Assembly: GCF_016807185.1 (NCBI RefSeq)
Contig: NZ_JAEVYN010000007.1
Span: forward strand, 71,160 to 135,159
Source of the DNA: Leptolyngbya sp. Cla-17
GTDB taxonomy: Bacteria; Cyanobacteriota; Cyanobacteriia; Leptolyngbyales; Leptolyngbyaceae
Length of the DNA stretch: 64,000 nt
Direction of reading: 5' to 3'
Part shown: in pieces, positions 33,748 through 42,853 of the stretch
How the letters are laid out: every line of letters starts with the position of its first letter
How positions within the stretch are numbered: position 1 is the first letter of the stretch
The notes under the pieces: model-generated
Seen by the model: the letters and a program-made list of their open reading frames with translations, nothing else
The model's database searches: none
What the model was told of the DNA's origin: nothing
Made by a program: the position numbers and the translations under genes

Positions 33748-36024
33748 ATGGAATTCAATCACCAACTATGGCAGGGAACCCAGTGGAATACGCGCAGCAG
33801 AGCTGCTTTAGGGCTAATTCTGCTCATCATCGTTGGGTGGTTGGGGAATTATTTCCGCTGGTCATTCTTCTTCCATCTCGACTTTCTATTTGGGACGATC
33901 GCCGTCTGGCTGGTACTGGGTCTCTATGGGCAGCGCTGGTGTATTTCCGCCGTGATTCTGGCTAGCAGTTACACCTACTTCCTCTGGAAGCATCCCTATG
34001 CCATTATCATCTTCACCTGCGAAGCCTTATTTGTTAGTTGGTTATTCCGTCGCTCCCGCCAAAACCTCGTTCTGCTAGACGGCATCTATTGGATATGTAT
34101 TGGGATGCCCCTAGTCTGGCTGTTCTATCATCATGTCCTGGATCACGATTCCACCCAGACCACCATCATCATGCTGAAGCAGGCTGTCAATGGCATCTTT
34201 AATGCCCTAGTTGCCAGCCTGCTTCTGATCTATCTCCCCATTCATCGCTGGTTTAATCGCCCTCAGGGAATCAGTTCCCTCTCTCTGCAACAAACCTTAT
34301 TTAACCTGCTGGTTGCCTTCGTTTTCTTTCCCACCTTGATGCTCATGGCACTGGACAGCCATCGTGTGGTTGGCAACATTGAAATCACGGCTCAGGAAGA
34401 ACTCAGGTCAGCATCAATCGAATTGGGGGCACAGATTGATGCATGGCACGAACAACTGTTACACGCCACAGGAGCGTTAGCCCAAGTTGCGGCTCAGTCC
34501 AACCTGACCCAGACGGTTCAATTGGAGCAAAGCACAGAACTTACCCAACGAGCATTTCTAGATTTTCACACCCTCTACGTTGTTACCCCTACCGGTCAAG
34601 TCAGTGCTGTTTCTTCTGCATTCGATCGGCCAGCAAAAGCCGCTACAGGCGTCAGACTGGCGGGTATTCCCTACTTTGAAGCGATTCGTAATACCCGTCA
34701 ACCAACCCTGTCGGGTTTATGGACACAATCGAGCAACATATCAACGGCTGGGGTAATTTTGAGTACTCCTGTGGTCAAAGAAGACCGCCTGTTGGGGTTC
34801 GTCATCAGTGAGATTAACTTAAATCGAATTGAGCATCTCTTCAAAACTTACACCAAGAAAGGGCTGCAAATTACGTTGCTCGATCGCAATAACACCATCA
34901 TCACTAGCACTCAGAGCGGTCGCGCAGTCGCCCAAACGTTTGACCCACAGCAGGGAGTCGAAATTCGGGTGATCACCCCAGATACCTATCAATGGTTCTC
35001 CACAACGGGCAGCTCATTGCTCATGGTGCGGTGGAGTAATTCCTTCTTTGTCCAGGAAACTGCCTTAGAGAATCAGATCCCCTGGAAATTGCTGATCGAG
35101 GTTCCTGTTGCCCCCTCTGTTTCCCAAGTGCTGCGGTTTCACGTCCGAAGTCTGAGCATTTTGATGTTCATTTCGGGATTAGCATTGCTACTGGCAACCC
35201 TACTCACTCGCAGATTGGTCAGTCCCCTCTCTCAGTTAGCACGGGTAACCACAAACCTACCCAATCAATTAGTCGAGCAAAAATCGATCGACTGGCCCAG
35301 TAGCTCGGTCATGGAAATTGGCTCCCTCGTCCGCAATTTTAAGGTCATGTCCTCCACCCTGACGCAAAAATTCCAGGAGCTGCAAAACGCTAAAGAAACG
35401 GCTGATGCTGCGAATCGGGCTAAAAGCCAATTTCTAGCCAACATGAGCCACGAATTACGAACTCCCTTGAATGCCATTCTCGGCTTTACTCAACTCCTGA
35501 CCCGTAACGCTCCTCCAAGCTCAGAAACCTCAGAGCTAACGATCATTCAGCGCAACGGAGAGCATTTGCTAGAGTTGGTCAGCGATGTGTTAGAAATGTC
35601 CAAGATCGAGGCCGGTCGAGTCATTCTGAACGAGACCAATTTTGATCTTTATCTCTTGCTTGACTCCTTAGAAGAAATGCTGCAACTCCGGGCTGAATCT
35701 AAAGGGTTGCAACTTGTGTTTAGGTGCTCACCAGATGTGCCCCAATATGTCCAAACCGATGAGCGGAAACTCCGTCAAGTTTTACTCAATCTGCTAGGAA
35801 ACGCGATTAAGTTTACGCAAGCCGGATGTGTAACGTTGCGGATTAGAAGTGAGGAGGCAAAAAATTTACCTCCTCCCTCCTCCTCCCTCCTCCTCCCTCC
35901 TCCTCCCTCCTCCTCCCTCCTCCTCCCTCCTCCTCCCTCCTCCCCATTCCCCTGTCTTTCCATCCCCTCACCCTCTACCTTGAAGTTGAAGACACTGGAC
36001 CTGGGATTGCTGCTCATGAAATGA
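33748..36024 (+). pseudogene. Hybrid histidine kinase 3, 5' part (frame shifted by tandem repeat)
   Basis: 758 codons: an N-terminal block of hydrophobic helices (about 10-190), a dCache-like sensor (about 205-460), another helix, a HAMP-like linker and HisKA (NMSHELRTPLNAILGFTQLL, about residue 567). The ATPase domain starts (QVLLNLLGNAIKFTQAGC), but is cut by seven copies of TCCTCCCTCC (35871-35940). Read in this frame, the repeat gives a Pro/Ser/Leu tract and then 26 out-of-frame residues to the stop. The domain continues in another frame from 35943. Eight or five copies would restore it. It has a ribosome-binding AAAGG before ATG 33748. Confidence 0.8.
35871..35940 (+). repeat. Seven tandem copies of TCCTCCCTCC inside a kinase gene
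   Basis: The perfect 10-bp unit is repeated seven times and followed by TCC. There are no stops in any forward frame of the unit, so it can be translated whatever the count. As 10 is not a multiple of 3, each gain or loss changes the downstream frame. The repeat lies in the loop between the N box and the G1 box of the ATPase domain. Confidence 0.95.
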
Positions 36025-36620
36025 ATCAGTTGTTTGAGGCTTTTTCCCAAACGGAAATAGGACGGAAATCTCAACAGGGAACGGGATTGGGACTAGCCAT
36101 TAGCCGACAATTTGTGCGCTTAATGGGTGGGGATATCACAGCTAACAGTGTGCTAGGTCGGGGTGCCACCTTTGCCTTTGAGATTAATGTCGGACTGGGG
36201 AATCCCGCGGAGATTGCGGGACAACAGCCCCTTCGACGGGTAATTGGGCTTGCTCCCGGCCAACCGAAATACCGCATTCTGGTGGTCGATGATCGTTGGG
36301 TGAATCGCCAATTGTTGCTTAGATTTCTGGAACCGATCGGGTTTGAAGTCCGCGATGCTGAAAATGGACAGCAGGCAGTCGCCCTCTGGGAAGCGTGGCA
36401 ACCTCATCTGATTTGGATGGATATGCGAATGCCCGTGATGGATGGCTATGAAGCGACCCGGTACATTAAAGCCCAGTTGCAAGGTCAGGCAACGGTAATT
36501 ATTGCCATCACAGCCAGTGTCCTTGATGAAGAGCGGGCAATTGTCTTGGCCGCAGGCTGCGACGATTTTGTGAGGAAGCCTGTCTGGGAAGACATCGTCT
36601 TTGAGAAGATAGCTCAATAG
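36021..36620 (+). pseudogene. Hybrid histidine kinase 3, middle part (ATPase G boxes and REC)
   Basis: The frame is open from within the repeat: TLYLEVEDTGPGIAAHEMNQ, then GTGLGLAISRQFVRLMGG (G2 box), then a receiver with YRILVVDDRWVNRQLLLRFL and Asp in LIWMDMRMPVMDGY. The ATG at 36021 overlaps the stop of the 5' part as ATGA, so some re-initiation is possible, but that product would lack the first half of the ATPase. The 3' end (FEKIAQ then TAG) is formed by the IS5 left end at 36619. The natural continuation is at 37673. Confidence 0.8.
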
Positions 36621-37672
36621 ACATTATTGGAAATAGCGAAGCACTAGAAAGCACGACAAGAGAGTACTTCTAGCAATTTTAAGCTTAGGCGGTTTTGAGT
36701 TGAGGATGGGTGAGTTGACGATGAGTGAGCCGAAAGTTGTGCAGTCCGCAGGCAGTTTCCATCACATCATCCGCATAATAGCCAGTTCGGTTGCGAAACT
36801 TGTGTGCCACAATGTTGCAGCGTTTGATGCCACTGATTTGATGTTCTATTTCGACTCGTTCGCTGGAAATCTCCCGGTTGTGGTGTTTATCTTGGTCGCT
36901 TAACTGCTGGTTTCGAGGCTTTTTCTTCGGTTGTCTAATCGTCACTCCAGGGGGTGCAAACCCTTGAAACCCTCTGTCTTGCCACAAGGTACTGCCGGGT
37001 GGAAACTGGTATTCCTCGCCGTCACAAATGGCTTTGTCATGCACACTGCCACAGTAGGTGTCGCTTAAAAACACAACCTTTCCCCCCCGCTCACTGATGA
37101 TATTGTTGGTCATCGTATGACGCTTCTTTTTGCCACTGTAATAATCCTGCTGGCGCTCTGGGTCTTTTGGCCGATTCATCGGGCGCTCAGTGCCGTCGAT
37201 GATGAACTCCAAACTGGGACACTCCCTTAACACCGCTTCTAGCCGTGCGGGTTCTCGCTCCGGTAATTGTTTCTCATAGCCCAATGCTTGATTCAATATT
37301 CGGCTCAACTTGTGAATCCATTCCCAGGCTTGGGTTTGTCCAATCCCAAACAAAAACCCTTGCACCGTTTGGGTGGGATACACTCGGAAGTACACCAAAA
37401 TAAATAACAGTTTGTCTGCACTGCTGGACACCTCAGCGTGTCGTCCTCCCCCATAGCGACGGGCACGAGGTCGCTTAATGTATTCCCGTTCGATATATTC
37501 TTGCCATGCCACCTCAAAGCTTTCCAGCAATTGCTCAAATTCCGCAGGCTTTAATCCCGTGAGACTTTGCAACACGTAGGGCTTACCTTGAACTTTGCTA
37601 TAGCTCAACATCGCTGGTTCCGTTCGACTTGCGTTATCTTTTTCGCATCCTATTCTATTTCCGATTAAGTCT
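36619..37672 (-). mobile_element. IS5-family insertion sequence inside kinase 3
   Basis: Left end AGACATTATTGGAAATAG at 36619; right end, in complement, AGACTTAATCGGAAATAG ending at 37672. The target repeat AAT flanks it (36616-36618 and 37673-37675). Removing the IS and one AAT joins the two halves of the kinase in frame, which proves the boundaries. It carries one transposase gene. Confidence 0.9.
36685..37611 (-). CDS. IS5-family transposase
   Basis: The 308-residue protein has an N-terminal HTH region (about 45-100, SADKLLFILVYFRVYPTQTV) and DDE motifs: SLEFIIDGTERPMNRP (first Asp), FLSDTYCGSVHDKAICDGEE (second Asp block) and ISSERVEIEHQISGIKRCNI (Glu). The frame is complete and has the size of the IS427/ISL2-like groups, whose short target duplication fits the AAT seen here. 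Probably active or recently active. Confidence 0.85.
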   Translation of the reverse strand: MLSYSKVQGKPYVLQSLTGLKPAEFEQLLESFEVAWQEYIEREYIKRPRARRYGGGRHAEVSSSADKLLFILVYFRVYPTQTVQGFLFGIGQTQAWEWIHKLSRILNQALGYEKQLPEREPARLEAVLRECPSLEFIIDGTERPMNRPKDPERQQDYYSGKKKRHTMTNNIISERGGKVVFLSDTYCGSVHDKAICDGEEYQFPPGSTLWQDRGFQGFAPPGVTIRQPKKKPRNQQLSDQDKHHNREISSERVEIEHQISGIKRCNIVAHKFRNRTGYYADDVMETACGLHNFRLTHRQLTHPQLKTA

Positions 37673-37998
37673 AATATTTAGGAGTCAGTTATCTTTATGA
37701 AGAGAAAGATCAAGAAGACACCCAAAACGAAGGCATGAGGACCGTGAACAGTGGGAAGAATGAGGTTAGACTTCGTCCATCCGTCCTCCTGTCACCGGCT
37801 TCGCTTCATGTCATGCCTTCTAGCTGGATTGCTCAACTCCATCAGTCGGCTATGCAACTCGACGATAAGCAAGTTTTCTCGCTGATTGCGGCGATTCCTC
37901 CGGAGCATGCTGCCATTGCCATTGCCCTGACGGATTTGGTCAATCGAGTGCGCTTCGATAAGATCGTCAACCTCTCTCAACCCGTTGTTCAGACATGA
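37673..37998 (+). pseudogene. Hybrid histidine kinase 3, C-terminal tail beyond the IS
   Basis: Continues the receiver of kinase 3: after IS removal the reading is AQYLGVSYLYEEKDQED, then a 70-residue helical tail (SSWIAQLHQSAMQLDDKQVF, PPEHAAIAIALTDLVNR). The tail resembles the C-terminal helical segment found after the receiver in related cyanobacterial hybrid kinases. The ATG at 37735 is internal. The stop overlaps the start of the next kinase by four bases (ATGA), showing that both kinases belonged to one operon before the IS arrived. Confidence 0.8.
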
Positions 37999-40394
37999 AT
38001 AGTGAACAGTCCACAGCAACTAAAGGCAATATTTTGATTGTTGATGATGCTTTGGACAGTCTGAATCTGTTGTACGCAACGCTGTCCCAGCGGGGGTACG
38101 AGGTGCGTAAGGCGATTAACGGCTCAATGGCACTGATGGGGGTGCAGTCGGCTCCCCCCGACTTGATTCTGCTGGATATCCGGATGCCAGATATGGATGG
38201 CTATGAGGTCTGTCAACTGCTGAAAGCGTCCCCAGAAAGCTGCAATATTCCGATTATTTTTCTCAGCGCTCTAGATGAACCGCTGGACAAAGTGCGGGCG
38301 TTTTCCTTAGGGGCGGCGGATTACATCACTAAGCCCTTCCAAACTGAAGAGGTCCTCGCTCGGATTGAGAATCAATTGGCGCTTCAGGCTGCCAAAGCAG
38401 AAATTCGCCGGTTCAATGCGGCACTGGAACAACGAGTGCAGCAACGCACCGAGGAATTGCAACGGGAAATTGGGGAGCGGCAGCGGGCTGAGGAGTCGCT
38501 CCGTCAACAGGCAGAACAAACGCAATTGGTCGCGGCGATCGCCCAACGCATTCGTCAGTCCTTAGACTTGGACACCATTCTCAAGACCACTGTGACAGAA
38601 ATCCGCCAGCTTTTGCAAGTTGATCGCGTGCTGATTTATCGGTTTGAGCCAGATTGGAGTGGCGTGGTCGTGGTTGAGTCTGTGTCCAAAAGCGACCACT
38701 CAATTATCGGAAAACCCTTGATCGATCACTGCTTCCAACAAGGCTTTGTCGAGCAATACCGACAAGGACGGATTCAAAACCTGGAGGATATTTATACCGG
38801 GGGACTGACTCAGTGTCACATTGATCTCTTAGCGGATTTAGGGGTGAGAGCAAACTTAGTCGTGCCGATTGTGCAAGAGGAAAACCTATGGGGGCTTCTC
38901 CTTGCCAATCAATGTGTGCAGCCACGACGATGGACGCTTCTGGAAGTTGACCTGATGAAGCAACTCTCTACCCAGTTGGCGATCGCCATTCAGCAATCCG
39001 AACTCTATCATCAGGTGCAACAATTCAACGCTAAATTAGAGCGCCAGGTTCAAGAGCGGACCCTACAATTGCAGCGATCGCTCGATTTTGAAGCCGCCCT
39101 CAAACGCATCACCGACAAAGTTCGGGATAGCTTAGACGAAAGTCAGATTTTGCAAGCGGCGGTTCAAGAACTGGCTCATGTCCTCCAGATTGAATGCTGT
39201 AATGCCGGCCTTTACAACGCCGAACTGACCTCATCGACCATTGCGTTTGAATACACCACTTCCTTGCCCTCCTATCAGGGTTTGGTTGTGCAGATGGGGA
39301 ATTATCCAGAGATTTACCGACAACTCTTGCAACATCAAAGCATTCAACTGTGCGGTGCCCAACCTCAATTAATTGGGGAAACTGACTACCAATTCGCGAT
39401 GCTTGCCTGTCCTGTCGCCGATGATCAGGGCGTAATTGGAGATTTGTGGCTATTTAAGCCCAAAGAGGCCATGTTTGAAGACCTAGAAGTGCGGTTAGTG
39501 CAGCAGGTTGCGAACCAGTGTGCCATTGCTCTGCGTCAAGCGAGATTGTATGCAACTGCTCAAACCCAGGTGGAAACCCTAGAAAGCCTGCACCAGCTTA
39601 AGGATGATTTTCTCAGCACGGTTTCCCATGAATTGCGATCGCCCGTAACGAACATGAAGATGGCGATTCAAATGCTAGAAGTTGCCCTTGAGCAAATCAA
39701 GGCGGCGAGCTTTGCAGAGATAGGAGCAGACGCGCCATCGAATAAAACAGTCCAAAGAGCCACCCATTATTTACAAATTCTCGGCAGTGAATGCGATCGA
39801 GAAATCAGTCTAGTCACTGACCTGCTGGACTTACAACGACTGGAAGCGGGTGCTCAAGACAGCATCACGGATTGGATCGACTTGAATCTGTGGCTACCCA
39901 CCTCAATCGATGCCTTTGAGGAACGCACTCAGGCTCGCCAGCAACAGTTACAGGTGGAAATACCAGCCCTACTCCCTCAAATTTGTTCCGACCTTGACGC
40001 CATCAACCGCATTCTCACAGAACTGCTGCACAATGCCTGCAAATATACCCCACCCGGAGAAACCATTACCGTAACGGCTCAGGTCGATCCATCTTCTCGC
40101 TTCTCACAGCCATCTTCATCCTTTAACCAATCCAAAGGATCGGGTACGGTGATGCGTCTTTCAACCCTCCTACTGAGCGTCACTAACTCCGGGGTAGAAA
40201 TTTCTGCCGATGAACTCCCTCGTATTTTCGAGAAGTTTTACCGGGTTGCCACTGCTGATCGATGGCAGCAAGGGGGAACTGGTTTGGGGTTAGCTCTAGT
40301 AAAAAAGCTGGTAGAACATCTGGGGGGAACAATTGAAGCCAGAAGCATTCAGAGGCAGACAACTTTTAGGATAGCGTTACCCATTGCTTGTTGA
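37995..40394 (+). CDS. REC-GAF-GAF histidine kinase with candidate cyanobacteriochrome GAF
   Basis: The 799-residue protein has a receiver (1-125; Asp in LILLDIRMPDMDG), a coiled coil, GAF1 (about 175-345), another coiled coil, GAF2 (about 375-520), HisKA (TVSHELRSPVTNMKM, about 545) and an ATPase domain (GTGLGLALVKKLVEHLGG). GAF1 has YRFEPDWSGVVVVESV and, at residue 274, Cys followed by His in GLTQCHIDLLADLGVRANL, the Cys-His bilin-attachment motif of phytochromes and cyanobacteriochromes. It is soluble. GAF2 lacks the motif. It would sense light or a second ligand and relay by phosphotransfer; bilin binding is inferred. Confidence 0.85.
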   Translation: MNSEQSTATKGNILIVDDALDSLNLLYATLSQRGYEVRKAINGSMALMGVQSAPPDLILLDIRMPDMDGYEVCQLLKASPESCNIPIIFLSALDEPLDKVRAFSLGAADYITKPFQTEEVLARIENQLALQAAKAEIRRFNAALEQRVQQRTEELQREIGERQRAEESLRQQAEQTQLVAAIAQRIRQSLDLDTILKTTVTEIRQLLQVDRVLIYRFEPDWSGVVVVESVSKSDHSIIGKPLIDHCFQQGFVEQYRQGRIQNLEDIYTGGLTQCHIDLLADLGVRANLVVPIVQEENLWGLLLANQCVQPRRWTLLEVDLMKQLSTQLAIAIQQSELYHQVQQFNAKLERQVQERTLQLQRSLDFEAALKRITDKVRDSLDESQILQAAVQELAHVLQIECCNAGLYNAELTSSTIAFEYTTSLPSYQGLVVQMGNYPEIYRQLLQHQSIQLCGAQPQLIGETDYQFAMLACPVADDQGVIGDLWLFKPKEAMFEDLEVRLVQQVANQCAIALRQARLYATAQTQVETLESLHQLKDDFLSTVSHELRSPVTNMKMAIQMLEVALEQIKAASFAEIGADAPSNKTVQRATHYLQILGSECDREISLVTDLLDLQRLEAGAQDSITDWIDLNLWLPTSIDAFEERTQARQQQLQVEIPALLPQICSDLDAINRILTELLHNACKYTPPGETITVTAQVDPSSRFSQPSSSFNQSKGSGTVMRLSTLLLSVTNSGVEISADELPRIFEKFYRVATADRWQQGGTGLGLALVKKLVEHLGGTIEARSIQRQTTFRIALPIAC

Positions 40395-40414
40395 GCAATG
40401 GGTAACGCTATCCT
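40368..40414 (+). terminator. 21-bp perfect hairpin over the kinase stop codon
   Basis: AGGATAGCGTTACCCATTGCT (40368-40388) pairs perfectly with 40394-40414 across the 5-base loop TGTTG. The stop TGA (40392-40394) lies at the loop and right arm. There is no T-run after it, so it is not a classical intrinsic terminator, though it would still form a very stable 3' end structure. Confidence 0.6.
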
Positions 40415-40476
40415 GAATAGCGGCAAAAATAAAACCTCACGGATGAGTGGTGCGCTGCTTTGTTGCAAACGTTCTT

Positions 40477-40655
40477 GGGGTTGAGCCGATATACGACTAA
40501 AAAAGTGCAAGATAGGCTGGAAAGCCTTATTTGGATTGAGTTTTAGAGAATCTATTGAAGCGAGGCTCAGCAACAGCACTTCTGTGGGAGTGGCAGAAGT
40601 ACTACGAGAGAATGGGGCTTTCAGCCATTGAAACCACATCAAAAGAGGCTATGTA
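40477..40655 (+). repeat. 179-bp dispersed repeat, copy B (plus)
   Basis: Starts GGGGTTGAGCCGATATACGA and ends GAGGCTATGTA, the same 179 bases as 26863-27041 in reverse. It ends exactly where the Tn3-type miniature element begins (40656). Confidence 0.8.
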
Positions 40656-40704
40656 GGGTTCTTTTACGCAAAGGTACGTAAAGCGACATGGCGTAATGCA
40701 ACAT

Positions 40705-40830
40705 TCAGTCCTGCTTTCGCAGTTCCCGAATCCGCTCCGGCGGAAAATAGCGATAGAAAGCAGTTCTCCCGACTCTGAGGTGATCGATGACATCCCCGAC
40801 AAACGGGTAGTTTACCGTGTCCTTGAGCAT
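40705..40830 (-). pseudogene. Serine resolvase C-terminal fragment within the TIME
   Basis: The minus-strand reading YPFVGDVIDHLRVGRTAFYR, then YFPPERIRELRKQD and a stop, is the HTH tail of a Tn3-type resolvase/invertase. The catalytic domain is absent. Confidence 0.6.
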
Positions 40831-40859
40831 CGCCTCAGCCAATCCGCCACCGACGAGCG

Positions 40860-41034
40860 CACAGCAGAGATCCGGGCTGCCGTCGCCAACCACGCCATCA
40901 TCTCATGGGAGCATATCAACCTGCTCGGCGAGTACGACTTCTCCGATGAAAAGCTCCGGGATTCGGTCGGCATCCCACCCCCAAAAAACAGCCTGAAAGC
41001 ACAAGCTCAAAAAGGGGAAAGGAAACCCGTGTAA
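40860..41034 (+). pseudogene. Tn3-family transposase C-terminal fragment within the TIME
   Basis: AVANHAIISWEHINLLGEYD is the conserved WEHINL-GxY block near the C-terminus of Tn3-family transposases. It is followed by about 35 residues to a stop at 41034. The frame is open upstream to 40696, but that part is not transposase-like. Confidence 0.6.
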
Positions 41035-41163
41035 ACGGTGGGTCTTAGCGCTTTTCCTGGCAGGGTCATGTCGCTTTACGTACCTTTGCGTTAAGGAACC
41101 CAACTAGGTGATCGACGCTTTCGCCTTGAAAGTCGTGCAAATCCAAGCAGAAGCGTGTAATGC

Positions 41164-42588
41164 TCAACTAGACAGAGGCTTAACTGGACGGATCGGAATT
41201 TCGATCCAAAACTCGGTTCCCCGTCCGATTTCAGAATTGCATTGAATTGAGCCGTGATGCTTCTCCGTCACAATTTGGTGGCTAATGGAAAGCCCAAGTC
41301 CTGTACCTTTGCCAACCCGTTTAGTGGTGAAGAAAGGGTCAAAAATGCGTTTCTGAACCTCTTCAGGCATACCCGATCCATTATCGACAATTTGTACAGC
41401 AATAGAATTAGCACTTTTAACCATTGTGCGAATTGTGATAGTGCTCGGTTTTGTCTGGATGTCTACTTTAGAGCGCTCACTGTTGTAGCTCTCTAGAGCA
41501 TCGATCGCATTACCGAGAATATTCATAAACACTTGATTAAGCTGTCCAGCATAACATTCCACCAAGGGAAGGTTGCCATACTCTTTAACCAGCTCAGTCC
41601 CACTACCATCAGGTTTTACTTTCAGTCGATTCTGAAGAATTAGCAGAGTACTATCAATACCTTCATGAATATCGACGGGCTTCATTTCTGCCTCGTCGAG
41701 TCGTGAGAAATTGCGTAATGTCAAGACGATCTGCCGAATGCGATCGGTGCCAACTTTCATGGAAGACAGCAACTTGGGCAAGTCTTCGATCAAAAAATCC
41801 AGATCTAGCTCATCGATCTGTTGCTGAAGCTCAGGAGTTAAGTCGGGAGCATGTTGTTGGCAAAGCTGCGCAAGATTTAATAGGTTTTGCAAATAATCGC
41901 TAGCACAGTTGATATTGCCATGAATAAAGTTGACAGGATTATTAATTTCATGAGCCACACAGGCAACTAACTGACCCAAGCTAGACATCTTTTCGGTCTG
42001 GATCAATTGTGACTGAGTTTTCTGAAGTTGCAGCAGCGTTTGTTCTAGCTGCTGTGTTTGGTATTGGGCAGTAGCAGTGGCAACATTGAGTGCTTTGAGG
42101 TTGTTGTAAGCTCTGGAGTGATAGCGAATGCGAGCAACTAACTCGATGCGATCGGGAATTTTAACTAAGTAATCATTCGCACCGTGACTAAACGCTTCTG
42201 CTTTCAGATTGGGCTCCTCTTTAGTTGAAAGCATAATAATAGGAATATTCTGGGTGGCTGGATGTGCGCGAAACCAGCGCAACAGCATTAACCCATCGAC
42301 ACTCGGCATAATCAAATCTTGCAAGATAACGGTTGGAGCAACTTTGACCGCTGTTTGAATCGCCTGAGTCGGATCGCTGCAATAGTGAAATGTGATGTCA
42401 TTTTCGCAAGCTAAAGCCCGACGGATAGCTTCACTAATAATTAGCTGATCATCAATCAGCAAAACTGTTATTTGAGAGGATTGGAAGCCTACCACACTTT
42501 CTACCTTCTTGAACACCTCTTTAGCCTCAGAAGGTGATGCAGCAAACTCAACTGACAATGAAGCAGGCAGATTTGGAGCCTGTAGCAT
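41164..42588 (-). CDS. Response regulator-histidine kinase at the end of the chemosensory operon
   Basis: From ATG 42588 the product is about 474 residues. It has a receiver (about 40-160, QITVLLIDDQLIISEAIRRA; Asp in VILQDLIMPSVDGLM; Lys in NDYLVKIP), a coiled coil, the phospho-His segment LVACVAHEINNPVNFIHGN and an ATPase domain (VDNGSGMPEEV, GTGLGLSISHQIVTE). This organisation matches the 31615 kinase and the C-terminal half aligns closely with it. It is 266 bp downstream of cheR in the same direction. By position it is the candidate output of the pathway, replacing WspR. Its own 3' side abuts the TIME. Confidence 0.85.
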   Translation of the reverse strand: MLQAPNLPASLSVEFAASPSEAKEVFKKVESVVGFQSSQITVLLIDDQLIISEAIRRALACENDITFHYCSDPTQAIQTAVKVAPTVILQDLIMPSVDGLMLLRWFRAHPATQNIPIIMLSTKEEPNLKAEAFSHGANDYLVKIPDRIELVARIRYHSRAYNNLKALNVATATAQYQTQQLEQTLLQLQKTQSQLIQTEKMSSLGQLVACVAHEINNPVNFIHGNINCASDYLQNLLNLAQLCQQHAPDLTPELQQQIDELDLDFLIEDLPKLLSSMKVGTDRIRQIVLTLRNFSRLDEAEMKPVDIHEGIDSTLLILQNRLKVKPDGSGTELVKEYGNLPLVECYAGQLNQVFMNILGNAIDALESYNSERSKVDIQTKPSTITIRTMVKSANSIAVQIVDNGSGMPEEVQKRIFDPFFTTKRVGKGTGLGLSISHQIVTEKHHGSIQCNSEIGRGTEFWIEIPIRPVKPLSS

Positions 42589-42591
42589 CAC

Positions 42592-42853
42592 GTAACTTCT
42601 CCCTCTCTTAAATGCCGATCTACTGAAAAGCTGGCTATAAAGCTCTTTTGATTATTGCCTCTAGCTAATATTCCCAAAAGTCTTTCAAACTCCACCACTC
42701 AAATTTTATACAGGCTGTAGGCAAAAAAATTCCTGAGCCAAGAGCTTCAATCGGGTGAGGAGTATGGTCTAGAACACTACCATCCCGGTGCAGCAAGCCC
42801 TGTCTAAGTTTCAACAAGGGCTGCGGCAAGGGGCACGACTGAGTAAGTTCCGT
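42592..42853 (-). other. 262-bp gap between cheR and the REC-kinase gene
   Basis: No gene is seen. An AT-rich part (42630-42730) could hold a separate promoter for the kinase gene. A more GC-rich part at 42760-42850 reads on the plus strand PVQQALSKFQQGLRQGARLS, which looks like a fragment of a foreign gene that I do not recognise. Confidence 0.35.

Larger units (their letters stand above)
40656..41101. mobile_element. 446-bp Tn3-derived miniature element (TIME-like)
   Basis: Terminal repeats of 35 bp: the left end starts GGGTTCTTTTACGCAAAGGT, and the right end, in complement, starts GGGTTCCTTAACGCAAAGGT; both end AAAGCGACATG. Inside are two tails: on the minus strand, the C-terminus of a serine resolvase (VGRTAFYRYFPPERIRELRK), and on the plus strand the C-terminus of a Tn3-type transposase (NHAIISWEHINLLGEYDFSD). 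This is what remains when the middle of a Tn3-family unit is deleted. No 5-bp target repeat is visible (ATGTA against AACTA). Confidence 0.8.

Noticed and set aside
37735..37998. Independent small gene before the kinase at 37995
   Set aside because: Its frame is the direct continuation of kinase 3 after removal of the IS5 element, and its ATG is internal.
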